A stretch of DNA of 64,000 nt, taken from positions 248,001 through 312,000 of the forward strand of contig JAWMQL010000004.1 of NCBI GenBank assembly GCA_033283165.1. Reading direction: 5' to 3'. This document shows positions 18,152 through 25,566 of this stretch, in pieces. Under the pieces are notes generated by a model. It was not told the origin of the DNA. It made no database searches and worked only from the letters and a program-made list of their open reading frames with translations. The DNA comes from JAWMQL01 sp033283165. Its GTDB lineage: Bacteria; Pseudomonadota; Gammaproteobacteria; Pseudomonadales; Halieaceae. The position numbers and the translations under genes were made by a program. Every line of letters begins with the position of its first letter. Position 1 is the stretch's first letter.

Positions 18152-18292
18152 ATGCCAATTAAGGATATCTTGGCGCTTAGTCGGTCACTCCTGTCTAGCT
18201 TGCTTCCTAAATTGGTAGGGCGCAAAGCAGTTCTGCTCAAACCACGGATGGACACGCTAGTGGATCGACTCCGAGCCGTAGAACTGTTCTGA
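18152..18292 (+). CDS. Possible small protein, 46 residues
   Basis: ATG at 18152 is preceded by AAGGTG with a 6-base gap and reads MPIKDILALSRSLLSSLLPK to a TGA at 18290-18292. The peptide is basic with an amphipathic N-terminal helix. It starts 51 bases from the opposite-strand HhH start and 96 bases before the SNase gene. The ribosome site is the main support; there is no homology I can recognise. Confidence 0.3.
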   Translation: MPIKDILALSRSLLSSLLPKLVGRKAVLLKPRMDTLVDRLRAVELF

Positions 18293-18387
18293 GTTCGGCG
18301 TCCCATTATGGCTATTTTCAGCTGGTGAAAAGAGCTCTCCGCTCGGTATTATTGCAAAAATAAATAGAAACTGGATATAGACACCTT

Positions 18388-19134
18388 ATGGCAAAGTTCA
18401 GCCTGGTCCATAGTCGAGGCCCAAAGCGGCTGAGGATTTTTTCTTCCACCACCCTTCTTACCGGTATCTTAATCGGTAGTCTTGTGCAGTACTGGTCTAC
18501 GGGGCAGGTAACCTGGCTTACCAGTACGTTCCGGTGGGCAGAGCATTCTGTCAAAACGGCGTGGGAAGACCCTGATCGCGCCGTTGAACGGGCAACACAA
18601 TGGACGATGGGTGCAGTCAATCGCACCATAACGTCGTTTACCGAGCAGCTGGATCAGTTTTCGGCCGATTTTCGCCCGAACATCGCGCACGAAGGTCAAA
18701 CGCAGTCGTCTGCGCCAGCTTACGAATTGTCGGGGAGGGTTACCCGCGTCGTCGATGGCGACACGTTGGATCTATTGGATGCCGCAAACCGTCAGCACAG
18801 GATTCGCTTGCATGGCATCGATACACCGGAGTCAGGCCAGCCTTACGGACGCGCGGCGACTCGCGCGCTGGCAGACCGCGTAGCAGGAGAGGGTGTTGGC
18901 GTCGATGTTAAAGACACCGACCGCTATGGCCGTACGGTGGGCGTTGTGTACTTGGGGGGTGACAACATTAATACGGCCTTGGTCAAGGCAGGCTATGCTT
19001 GGTGGTATCGGAAATATGCGCCGTTTTCAGACGAGTTGCGAGTCGCTGAAGCGGAGGCTAGAAAGGCTGGCCGGGGTCTCTGGGCTGACCCTAATCCCGT
19101 GCCACCCTGGGACTGGCGCCGCGGGTCCCGGTAG
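18388..19134 (+). CDS. Membrane-anchored thermonuclease (SNase) family protein
   Basis: 248 residues. The N-terminal 120 residues hold a hydrophobic anchor (about 18-38) and a linker. Residues 125-245 are an SNase domain: VTRVVDGDTLDLLD, RIRLHGIDTPESGQPYGRAA, DRYGRTVGVVYLGGDNINTA and WYRKYAP. The catalytic Arg, Glu and Arg and the calcium-binding Asp residues are in place. It would cut DNA or RNA outside the cytoplasm. The next gene begins eight bases after its stop, so the two are likely cotranscribed. Confidence 0.88.
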   Translation: MAKFSLVHSRGPKRLRIFSSTTLLTGILIGSLVQYWSTGQVTWLTSTFRWAEHSVKTAWEDPDRAVERATQWTMGAVNRTITSFTEQLDQFSADFRPNIAHEGQTQSSAPAYELSGRVTRVVDGDTLDLLDAANRQHRIRLHGIDTPESGQPYGRAATRALADRVAGEGVGVDVKDTDRYGRTVGVVYLGGDNINTALVKAGYAWWYRKYAPFSDELRVAEAEARKAGRGLWADPNPVPPWDWRRGSR

Positions 19135-19142
19135 GGGTGTCG

Positions 19143-19412
19143 ATGGACAACTCTGAACCATCGGAATTGGAGCGGCTCGAGATCCTACGGGCCGAGTTGA
19201 TTTTGCTGGATGGACATCTTCGGCGGTCTCGGTGGAAAGCCTGGGCCCTTGCCGCGGGGGTGGGTCTTGTCCTGGGCTTCGTGGCTGGCGTAGTGTGGAT
19301 GTCTTGGCGGGCTCCAGCCGCTATCACCCTGCAGGTCCCATTGGAGGAGTTGCTGCCGCCAGAGTCCGTGGAGGAGCCACAGCGGGCCGATCCGCAACGT
19401 ACATCTATCTAG
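19143..19412 (+). CDS. Small single-TM protein downstream of SNase
   Basis: 89 residues. ATG at 19143 follows AGGGG (19133-19137); GTG at 19137 overlaps that site. A charged N-terminal helix (LERLEILRAELILLDGHLRR) is followed by a membrane segment (WALAAGVGLVLGFVAGVVWM) and a Pro/Glu-rich tail. No family recognised. It probably partners the SNase protein at the membrane. Confidence 0.6.
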   Translation: MDNSEPSELERLEILRAELILLDGHLRRSRWKAWALAAGVGLVLGFVAGVVWMSWRAPAAITLQVPLEELLPPESVEEPQRADPQRTSI

Positions 19413-19473
19413 TACCCCTTAGCGCTGGCGTCCCCACAGCGTGCCGTGGGCCTAGTGAGGGGTAATCATTGGT

Positions 19474-19497
19474 ATCCTGGGGGGAACCCCCCAGGTA
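19474..19497. terminator. Bidirectional terminator-like palindrome
   Basis: Perfect 9-bp arms CCTGGGGGG (19476-19484) and CCCCCCAGG (19487-19495) around AA lie between two convergent genes (stops at 19412 and 19529). The position fits a shared terminator, although no long T run follows on either side. Confidence 0.55.
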
Positions 19498-19528
19498 TTA
19501 GTTGTCCGAGATTCGTTGCCCTCTGACA

Positions 19529-19996
19529 CTAGCTGTGTGAACAACTACAATCAAGTACGGAGACCAATTCTGGGAGTTTCGTGTAACCTTCACCATAATA
19601 GTCCACTTGCGCTTGGCACCAATCACATTTAACACGTGCGGGTGGGAGGGTTTCGCCTTCCACTATTAAATCTAGTGGAGAAACAATACAGGTCAGTCGC
19701 CTGTACAGTGGTTTGACACTCGTGATCGCTAACACAGGTATCTCGATTTCTTCATCAACACGATCAAGGCTAAATCCGGAAAGGTACGGTTGGGCTAGTT
19801 CGTCAGCGGACTCAGGGGGGCGCCAGTAGAATACATCGGGGTCAAAGTTTACGTGAATTTCGTTGCCCTCCCATATGAATCCAACGTCTATTGGGTATGA
19901 CAGACGCTGGGCTTTCAGGGCTGTTCGCGCTGGGTCGCTAACCGGCTTGTTGCGCAGTTGCTGATAGTCCTCATTTGTCGGTTTGTAAGATTCCAT
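19529..19996 (-). CDS. Small cysteine-containing protein of the mobile element
   Basis: 155 residues. ATG at 19996 follows GAGGAA by about 8 bases; an ATG at 20029 is upstream in frame. The C-terminus has CDWC and CSC cysteine pairs likely to bind zinc. The middle includes VNFDPDVFYWRPPESADELA. No family recognised. It lies just after the primase gene on the same strand and is probably part of the element's core. Confidence 0.6.
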   Translation of the reverse strand: MESYKPTNEDYQQLRNKPVSDPARTALKAQRLSYPIDVGFIWEGNEIHVNFDPDVFYWRPPESADELAQPYLSGFSLDRVDEEIEIPVLAITSVKPLYRRLTCIVSPLDLIVEGETLPPARVKCDWCQAQVDYYGEGYTKLPELVSVLDCSCSHS

Positions 19997-20060
19997 TGTA
20001 ATTTCCTCGGTTAAGTATTTGGGGTGCATATATGGCGATTTGGGCGAATTCGTCTACATG

Positions 20061-22484
20061 TCAAGTACCTCCTGCACTGTCGTTTGGCGAAATTGGGCGA
20101 TTGACAGGCACGTGTTGGCGAAGCGTGAAGTCGGGATCAGCAAGAATCCCTTGAACCTCTCCGCTATCGATAACCACAAGTCCCGAATGCTTGAGAATGG
20201 CCAAGGCGGTGTCCCTGCGAGAGCGGCTGCGAATAACTCGGGGACCATTGCGAAGGATGGAGGTCAGGTCGCTGCGAGACCCCTTGCGCTCCAGGAGCCA
20301 CTTGTAGAGGGTGACGGCGTGGAGGCGGTGCTCATTGTCGGAACGCTCCCCGTGAATGGCCTGCCAGTTCTGGACGCTGTATAAAATCAACCTAGTGGCG
20401 CAGGTGGCTAATTTTTGGCCGATGACTTCCTCTCCTCCGAATACGGCAAGTACTCCTGCAACTCGGAACGCCAACTCAGTCGCACGGGATGCGAACACTC
20501 TCACGTCAGCTAGATCCGCCGGCTCGCCCTTGGCTCGATCTTCCATGTTTTCAAAAAAGTCCTGGAAGATCTGGAGCGCATTTTCGTCCGGTGGCAGTAC
20601 CGGCAACCCCTCACAGCTGTCCTCAAGGGGCAGGGAGAGAAGCTCAGTACAACGTTGCCAGTATCTTCCAATCACAGGTTCCTTCGCCGGATCAAATGGC
20701 GCAAAACGTCTGGGCTTCCCGGGAGAGGGCCAGGACACCAAAAATCGTGGCCACAAGCCAATTTCTGTTAGCAGAGCGTCCGTCAGCCCCTTAGCGGCGG
20801 CGGAAGGCTGAATCATCCAGTGCATGGCGAAACGGCGGTCATATAGTTGTACGCGTTCCCCTGTCACCCTGGCTACAGACAACTCCCCCGAATCCCACAG
20901 CGCGTTTAGGTTGGCTGCCGTTTTAGCGCGGTGATCGGGCGACATACCGTATCCATGTAGCATTGCAGCTGCCTCTGACGTGTAAAGCCCCTGACTGGGA
21001 ACGCCTTCCTGGAAAGCCTTTCTGATACCCTCGATCGTGGCATCACGCATTAACCGATAGGGTTGTTTGGGTTTGATAGGGTCAGCGCCGCTCTTGCGCG
21101 CAGCTTTGAGTTCAATTGCGTAGCGTTCAAGTTGGAACTGGTATTCGGCCGTCTGACTTCTTTGATAGGCGTTGATGGCAGCTAGAACGATCGATTCCAC
21201 CGTGCTCTTACCATCGCCAGACTCAGCAATGGTCAGACAGTAGAGCGACAGCGGTTTTGCGCTTTCTATGGCGCGTACATTCATGACCGACTGCGACAGC
21301 AGACTAGCGGCCGCTATCAGGCTCTGTCCAACGATCGCGGGGTCAACTTGGACTCCTTGGGAGATGACTCTACATACCTCTTCAAGCGGTCCCAGTGCGT
21401 CAACTGGGTATTCAATACTGGGGGCGAGCTTAGCCAAGATCCGCTCCCTAGCCACCTCGACCGCGGACGCGATTAGAATTTTTCGCATGTCTTCCGCTTT
21501 TTCGCCCTGTCCTTGCCAGTCCGTGAAGCCGCCTAGACCTCGCTTTTTGCCTAAATCACCGTATTCGCCACAGTGAGGGTAAGATGCGGCCTTAACCTGT
21601 GATTTGAGCGTCTCAGCCCCGGCCAAGGCCAGTAGATCATTGAAGTCGGAGGAATTTTCAGGTGGACACGGGCCAAATGAGGGGACTGCGAGTTTGCTAC
21701 CTGTCGCTATGGCAGCACGCGTAGCGTGGGTCAAGCCAGGATTCTGTTCGTTCTCCCAGTCATTGTCAGCGCAGACGATGATATCCGCCTCTGTGTGGGC
21801 CGCACGCACATACTCGGCAACATTTTTTAGATTTGAGGCCCCGAAGGAGACATACACCGCCAAACCTGTGGCTTCATGAATCGAGGCCGCAGTGGCATAT
21901 CCTTCGGCTATACAAATTGTTTCGCCTGGCTGGCCGATAAGGTGAAAGCCACCTTTAGTGCTGCACCCGCGGAAAAACCGCTTTTTCCCGTCTTGGTCAA
22001 TTTGTTGGAGAGACGTTAGCTCGTGTTTGCGGTCAAACACCGGGACAAAGAGTGTATCGCCTGAGCATCTCAGTCCATAGGAGCCGATGTTCTTGCTCTC
22101 TAAATAAGGGTGTTTCAGCGGGTCGTCATTGGCGTTGGTCCAAGTGCGAAATGCACTGTCCTTCGCCGCTCGGCGTTGGGCCTCATCCCGAACTTGGTCG
22201 GTATCTTCGGTATCGGTGGCGTCAGCTAACTCCCCCGCAGAAAGCAGTGGATCATCTATCCACTTTTCGTTCACGCCGGAGCGATAGCAACCAAAGGCTC
22301 CCTTCGAAGGATTGCCCAACTCTAAGACATACCAGCCAGCCGTGTCCCTGAGATCACCATTGGTTGAGAAGCGGTGTATGTGACCATCGGCGATGATGCC
22401 GTCGCCGGGGTCCAACCCCCACTGTTGCATCGCAGTCAAGAAACGTCCATCGACTGATGAAGTGAAGTCACTGAAGTTATTCAT
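20061..22484 (-). CDS. Primase/helicase-like protein (TOPRIM + DUF3987) of an integrative element
   Basis: 807 residues. ATG at 22484 follows GAGGG by 7 bases. The N-terminal 100 residues resemble a zinc-finger-less primase leader. A TOPRIM domain spans about residues 180-290 (ETICIAEGYATAASIHEATG, IIVCADNDWENE). The C-terminal 450 residues are a DUF3987 ATPase: LSLYCLTIAESGDGKSTVES is its P-loop region. Such proteins start replication of P4-like satellites and integrative elements. The gene order HTH, primase behind an integrase supports that role. Confidence 0.87.
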   Translation of the reverse strand: MNNFSDFTSSVDGRFLTAMQQWGLDPGDGIIADGHIHRFSTNGDLRDTAGWYVLELGNPSKGAFGCYRSGVNEKWIDDPLLSAGELADATDTEDTDQVRDEAQRRAAKDSAFRTWTNANDDPLKHPYLESKNIGSYGLRCSGDTLFVPVFDRKHELTSLQQIDQDGKKRFFRGCSTKGGFHLIGQPGETICIAEGYATAASIHEATGLAVYVSFGASNLKNVAEYVRAAHTEADIIVCADNDWENEQNPGLTHATRAAIATGSKLAVPSFGPCPPENSSDFNDLLALAGAETLKSQVKAASYPHCGEYGDLGKKRGLGGFTDWQGQGEKAEDMRKILIASAVEVARERILAKLAPSIEYPVDALGPLEEVCRVISQGVQVDPAIVGQSLIAAASLLSQSVMNVRAIESAKPLSLYCLTIAESGDGKSTVESIVLAAINAYQRSQTAEYQFQLERYAIELKAARKSGADPIKPKQPYRLMRDATIEGIRKAFQEGVPSQGLYTSEAAAMLHGYGMSPDHRAKTAANLNALWDSGELSVARVTGERVQLYDRRFAMHWMIQPSAAAKGLTDALLTEIGLWPRFLVSWPSPGKPRRFAPFDPAKEPVIGRYWQRCTELLSLPLEDSCEGLPVLPPDENALQIFQDFFENMEDRAKGEPADLADVRVFASRATELAFRVAGVLAVFGGEEVIGQKLATCATRLILYSVQNWQAIHGERSDNEHRLHAVTLYKWLLERKGSRSDLTSILRNGPRVIRSRSRRDTALAILKHSGLVVIDSGEVQGILADPDFTLRQHVPVNRPISPNDSAGGT

Positions 22485-22582
22485 GGTTTTTCCCTCTATC
22501 CTGATTTAAAAAAACCGGCGGCACAGCGTCCCTCAAGTCTGATACGTTCCATGTACCGTGAACGCGGGCCCCCGGAAGCAAT

Positions 22583-22822
22583 CTATTCGGTGTGCCCGCG
22601 CTGGCCGTCGAGCCAATGCGCAAATGACGGTAAATGAACAAAAAGTGCGTTGCCGACCTTAAGAACGTGCTTGTTAAGGCCGTTGACATGGCGGTGACGG
22701 ATCATCCACTGGATACGATTAGGAGTGATTAGATCCGGGTAATGAAGTGGTACTTCGGAGTAATGAACGTATTCCCCTAAGGGGTTGGCGTCGACCTCTG
22801 AGTGATTAGGTGGTGTTTGCAT
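22583..22822 (-). CDS. AlpA/excisionase-like HTH protein
   Basis: 79 residues. ATG at 22822 follows GAGGTG. Residues about 30-70 form a MerR/AlpA-like helix-turn-helix (LITPNRIQWMIRHRHVNGLN, then VHLPSFAHWLDGQ). In P4-like elements the equivalent protein activates integrase or acts as a recombination directionality factor. It sits between the integrase operon and the primase, as expected. Low-complexity size makes the family call moderate. Confidence 0.7.
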   Translation of the reverse strand: MQTPPNHSEVDANPLGEYVHYSEVPLHYPDLITPNRIQWMIRHRHVNGLNKHVLKVGNALFVHLPSFAHWLDGQRGHTE

Positions 22823-22917
22823 GAGTCACCTCGTGCTGCATTGAACTGATGGGAGACAGCATGCAGCGGCGAAGGTGACATAGGGTGTCAGTTAGAGCAG
22901 AGCCTAAACGTCACTTT

Positions 22918-23625
22918 TCAGATGCGGAGGTATGTTATGCGGGTATCTAAGTGTCGTGGCTTGTCGCGGTCCTTGTAGGACGCGAATCCCAATCTGCGCT
23001 TACCGTTAAGGTGTTTTGGGGGAAGGAGCGCCCTGTAGTGCCCGTCCCGGAAGTACTGAATGAGGGTTCCGTCCTCGAGAGAGGCTTCAAACTGGACGAA
23101 TTTTTCGTGCTCCGTGTCGTCATCCTCGTATAGGTAGATCTGCTCCATTGCGTAACGGCTTAGATCGGGCGCAATCGACGTGGTGGAAAAGACTTCCTTG
23201 TTTTCCAGATCTTCTACGAGCTGACCATACCGTTTAACCGAGTTGCGCACGACGTTCTGCGACACGCTGTAGTAGTGGTCCATGACGGCGTACGTTTGAC
23301 CGAATCCATACCGTTTCAAACGCTCGGTGGGGGTCATAGATTTTACGTGGAGGTATGACCAAGCCAGGGCGAAACTGGCTTCCTGACGATTGCTCCCCTT
23401 TTGTAGAAGCGGATCACGAACGGTCAGAAACTGGTGGCCCTCGGTAGCGCCATCCTCGATCATTAGCGTGACGTACCAGGCAAGGCACAATGGCATAACT
23501 TGGCCCGCTCGTAGGTAAAGGCTGGCCTCTCGTTTGAGTCGACGGTACCTCGCTTCCACCTCTTTGTCATCGAGTTGGCCAGTTTGTATAGCAGCTAGAG
23601 TGCTAACTATCTCGACAGGTTTCAT
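22918..23625 (-). CDS. Protein of unknown function coupled to integrase
   Basis: 235 residues. ATG at 23625 overlaps the integrase stop by four bases (ATGA) and is preceded by AGAGG, so it is preferred over the upstream start at 23649. Largely helical, with SLYLRAGQVMPLCLAWYVTL and YGFGQTYAVMDHYYSVSQNV. No family recognised. Translational coupling suggests a role in integration, excision or element maintenance. Confidence 0.65.
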   Translation of the reverse strand: MKPVEIVSTLAAIQTGQLDDKEVEARYRRLKREASLYLRAGQVMPLCLAWYVTLMIEDGATEGHQFLTVRDPLLQKGSNRQEASFALAWSYLHVKSMTPTERLKRYGFGQTYAVMDHYYSVSQNVVRNSVKRYGQLVEDLENKEVFSTTSIAPDLSRYAMEQIYLYEDDDTEHEKFVQFEASLEDGTLIQYFRDGHYRALLPPKHLNGKRRLGFASYKDRDKPRHLDTRITYLRI

Positions 23626-24713
23626 TGACCGACCTCTACGTTGGAGCACTGCGCTAGTGTGCCCAAGAGTGCGTCAGTGAGCTGACGTTTATGGTCGACA
23701 CTGAGATGGGCATAGCGCCGCGTGGTTTCGAGGTTCTTGTGGCCTAGGACATCTGCAATCTCGATCAGCGAAGCGCCGCCCATAGCCAGGTAAGACGCGG
23801 CAGAGTGCCTAAGGTCGTGAAAACGAAAATCCTCAATACCAGCCATTTCAAGAGCCTTATTCCAATGTTTTCGAAAATTATAGGGCTTGTGCGGGTATTT
23901 TTCGCCGGGGAAGATGAGTCCCTGGGGCTGTCGGAAGGCCATCAGGGCTTCCATCACGGGGTGTGGTAGGGTGATGACCCGGCGCTCCCCATTTTTGGTT
24001 CTTTCTAGATAGGCGGTGCGTTCTGTGAAATTGAGGTCTTCCCAACGCAGGTGCAGAAGCTCACCTTGGCGGGCCCCGGTCATCAGTGCCATGAGCACCA
24101 GCAGGTGCAGTCGATCCCAGTGGCTGTTCCGGCACGCCTGGAGGAGGGCGGTGCGCTCAGCGTCCGACAGGTAGCGCACCCGTTTATTGTTCTCGGTCCG
24201 ACTGCGTACCCCTTCGACAGGGTTGCGCTTCACCAGTCGTTCGTCAATGGCGAAGCGGAAGATGGCGGACAGGGCTGCGCGCATCCGATTGACGGTGGCG
24301 GGCTTACGGGGTGTACCGCGGGACGTGAACTTGGGCTTGCCGCCTGCTTCGACCCCGTCCCAGCGCAGGGCCTGGCCGCGCGCGAAGTCTTCGATGGCCT
24401 CGCAGACATCGTCAGTGGTGATGCTAGCGAGATTGCGGTCGCCGAATTTGGCGCTCCACCAGCGGACCTGACCCGCGCGGGACGTATCTCGCCCGGTGTA
24501 CGCGTCCATATAGCGTCGTGCCAGGGTGGAAAAGGCCACCCGTGCGCCGGATTCCCCCAGGGCCTCCATGGCTTCCTGGTCGGCTTCCATGCGCCGGGCC
24601 CAGGTGCGGGCATCGGTCTTGCGGGTGAAGGTTTTGGATTGGAGATAACGGCCTTTGGGGGAGCGAAGAATCGCCTTAAATTTGCCGTTGGGGGTGCTTA
24701 AAATGGTGGCCAT
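23622..24713 (-). CDS. int: Tyrosine recombinase / phage-type integrase
   Basis: 363 residues. ATG at 24713 follows GGGAGGG. It has an N-terminal arm-binding domain, a SAM-like core-binding domain, and a catalytic domain with all active residues visible: Arg in TGARQGELLHLRW (215), Lys in RTKNGERR (about 240), HxxR in HDLRHSAASYLA (299, 302), His in GHKNLETTRRYAHL (325) and the nucleophile Tyr (334). It starts 106 bases from the 3' end of tRNA-Asn, the normal position for an integrase that uses a tRNA gene as attB. It should integrate and excise the island to its left. Confidence 0.95.
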   Translation of the reverse strand: MATILSTPNGKFKAILRSPKGRYLQSKTFTRKTDARTWARRMEADQEAMEALGESGARVAFSTLARRYMDAYTGRDTSRAGQVRWWSAKFGDRNLASITTDDVCEAIEDFARGQALRWDGVEAGGKPKFTSRGTPRKPATVNRMRAALSAIFRFAIDERLVKRNPVEGVRSRTENNKRVRYLSDAERTALLQACRNSHWDRLHLLVLMALMTGARQGELLHLRWEDLNFTERTAYLERTKNGERRVITLPHPVMEALMAFRQPQGLIFPGEKYPHKPYNFRKHWNKALEMAGIEDFRFHDLRHSAASYLAMGGASLIEIADVLGHKNLETTRRYAHLSVDHKRQLTDALLGTLAQCSNVEVGQ

Positions 24714-24787
24714 GAGACCCTCCCGTAAAGTCAAAAACGGGCAGGGTACTTATTCTGTACCCTGCGCATTGCACTTCACTTGAGGGG

Positions 24788-24810
24788 TTAGATAACATCC
24801 TGTTATCTAA
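24788..24810. repeat. 10-bp perfect inverted repeat between tRNA-Asn and integrase
   Basis: TTAGATAACA (24788-24797), TCC, TGTTATCTAA (24801-24810). It sits 8 bases beyond the tRNA 3' end and about 75 bases upstream of the integrase ATG. It could be an operator for the integrase gene, an arm-type recombinase site or a tRNA terminator. Confidence 0.6.
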
Positions 24811-24818
24811 GGAAAAAT

Positions 24819-24894
24819 TGGCTCCGCCTGCTGGGCTCGAACCAGCGACCCAATGATTAACAGTCATTTGCTCTACCAACTGAGCTAAGGCGGA
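24819..24894 (-). tRNA. tRNA-Asn (anticodon GTT)
   Basis: 76 nt including encoded CCA. On the minus strand the 5' acceptor strand TCCGCC pairs with GGCGGA before discriminator G and CCA. D-loop AGCTCAGTTGGTAGAGC, anticodon loop CTGTTAA and T-loop GGTTCGAGCCC are canonical. The 3' end faces the integrase, so this gene is the probable attachment site; its 3' part is intact here. Confidence 0.97.
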
Positions 24895-24954
24895 AAGGCG
24901 TTAATCGAAGGCCGCGTATATTAATGGCCGATCCGGGCCCGGTCAACCACCGGA

Positions 24955-24971
24955 GCCGGAAAAATTCCGGC
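24955..24971 (-). terminator. Hairpin after the 24977-25399 gene
   Basis: Arms GCCGGAA (24955-24961) and TTCCGGC (24965-24971) with a 3-nt loop start 6 bases beyond the gene's stop on the minus strand. A likely terminator without a clear U tract. Confidence 0.45.
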
Positions 24972-24976
24972 CCTGC

Positions 24977-25399
24977 TCAGGCTACCTTCAGCACCCCGTC
25001 CCGGCCCAGGGTAACACGGGCCCGGGCGAATTCGGCGGTGATCTGCCGCAGTTCCCCGCAGGATCTTCCAGACCAGGTATCGCGGCAGTTAAAGGCGTCC
25101 CGCTGGCCGTTGCGGGCGCGGTAAAACTCGTAGCCGGCGCGCCGGGCCTGGGTGCTGCTGCGGACGAGGCTGCCGGCGACACGCACATAAAAGCGCGAGC
25201 AGTCTTTCTCGATACGGTCACGGGCATCCATGGAAATGCGAATTGTCTCTTCCGGCTTGCATTTTTTCTGTAACGTTTCCCTGATCCCCTGGAGGTAGCC
25301 CTCGATCAGGTCGGCGGCCAGCGGCGGAGGTGTTGGACGCTGTACGCGGGTGACATCACGGGATTCGGGGTGAGATTGAGCACGTTTCAGCAGTTTCAT
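24977..25399 (-). CDS. Conserved hypothetical protein upstream of uvrB
   Basis: 140 residues from ATG at 25399, preceded by GAGG at 8 bases; the frame extends to 25465 but with poorer support. The sequence is basic with three cysteines (KKCKPEETIRIS, DCSRFYVRV, NCRDTW). No membrane segment or known family. The GC-rich codon use matches the core genome, so this is the first gene outside the island. It is divergent from uvrB. Confidence 0.65.
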   Translation of the reverse strand: MKLLKRAQSHPESRDVTRVQRPTPPPLAADLIEGYLQGIRETLQKKCKPEETIRISMDARDRIEKDCSRFYVRVAGSLVRSSTQARRAGYEFYRARNGQRDAFNCRDTWSGRSCGELRQITAEFARARVTLGRDGVLKVA

Positions 25400-25566
25400 C
25401 GTCTGGACCTCGCTGTTTTGCCGGGCCGGGCCCCGGCATCTGGTGACGATTTCATTATTAGCCATTTTCCTGCCCGAGTTTGTAAAACAAAGGTAAAAGC
25501 ACTGTTGGCTGGAAAGCGGCGGTGGCTTGGGCGAAAATGAAGGTTTTGCCCCCTGTCACGGTAACC

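Noticed and set aside
25466..25566. SOS box upstream of uvrB
   Set aside because: CTGT occurs but without the matching ACAG at the required spacing.
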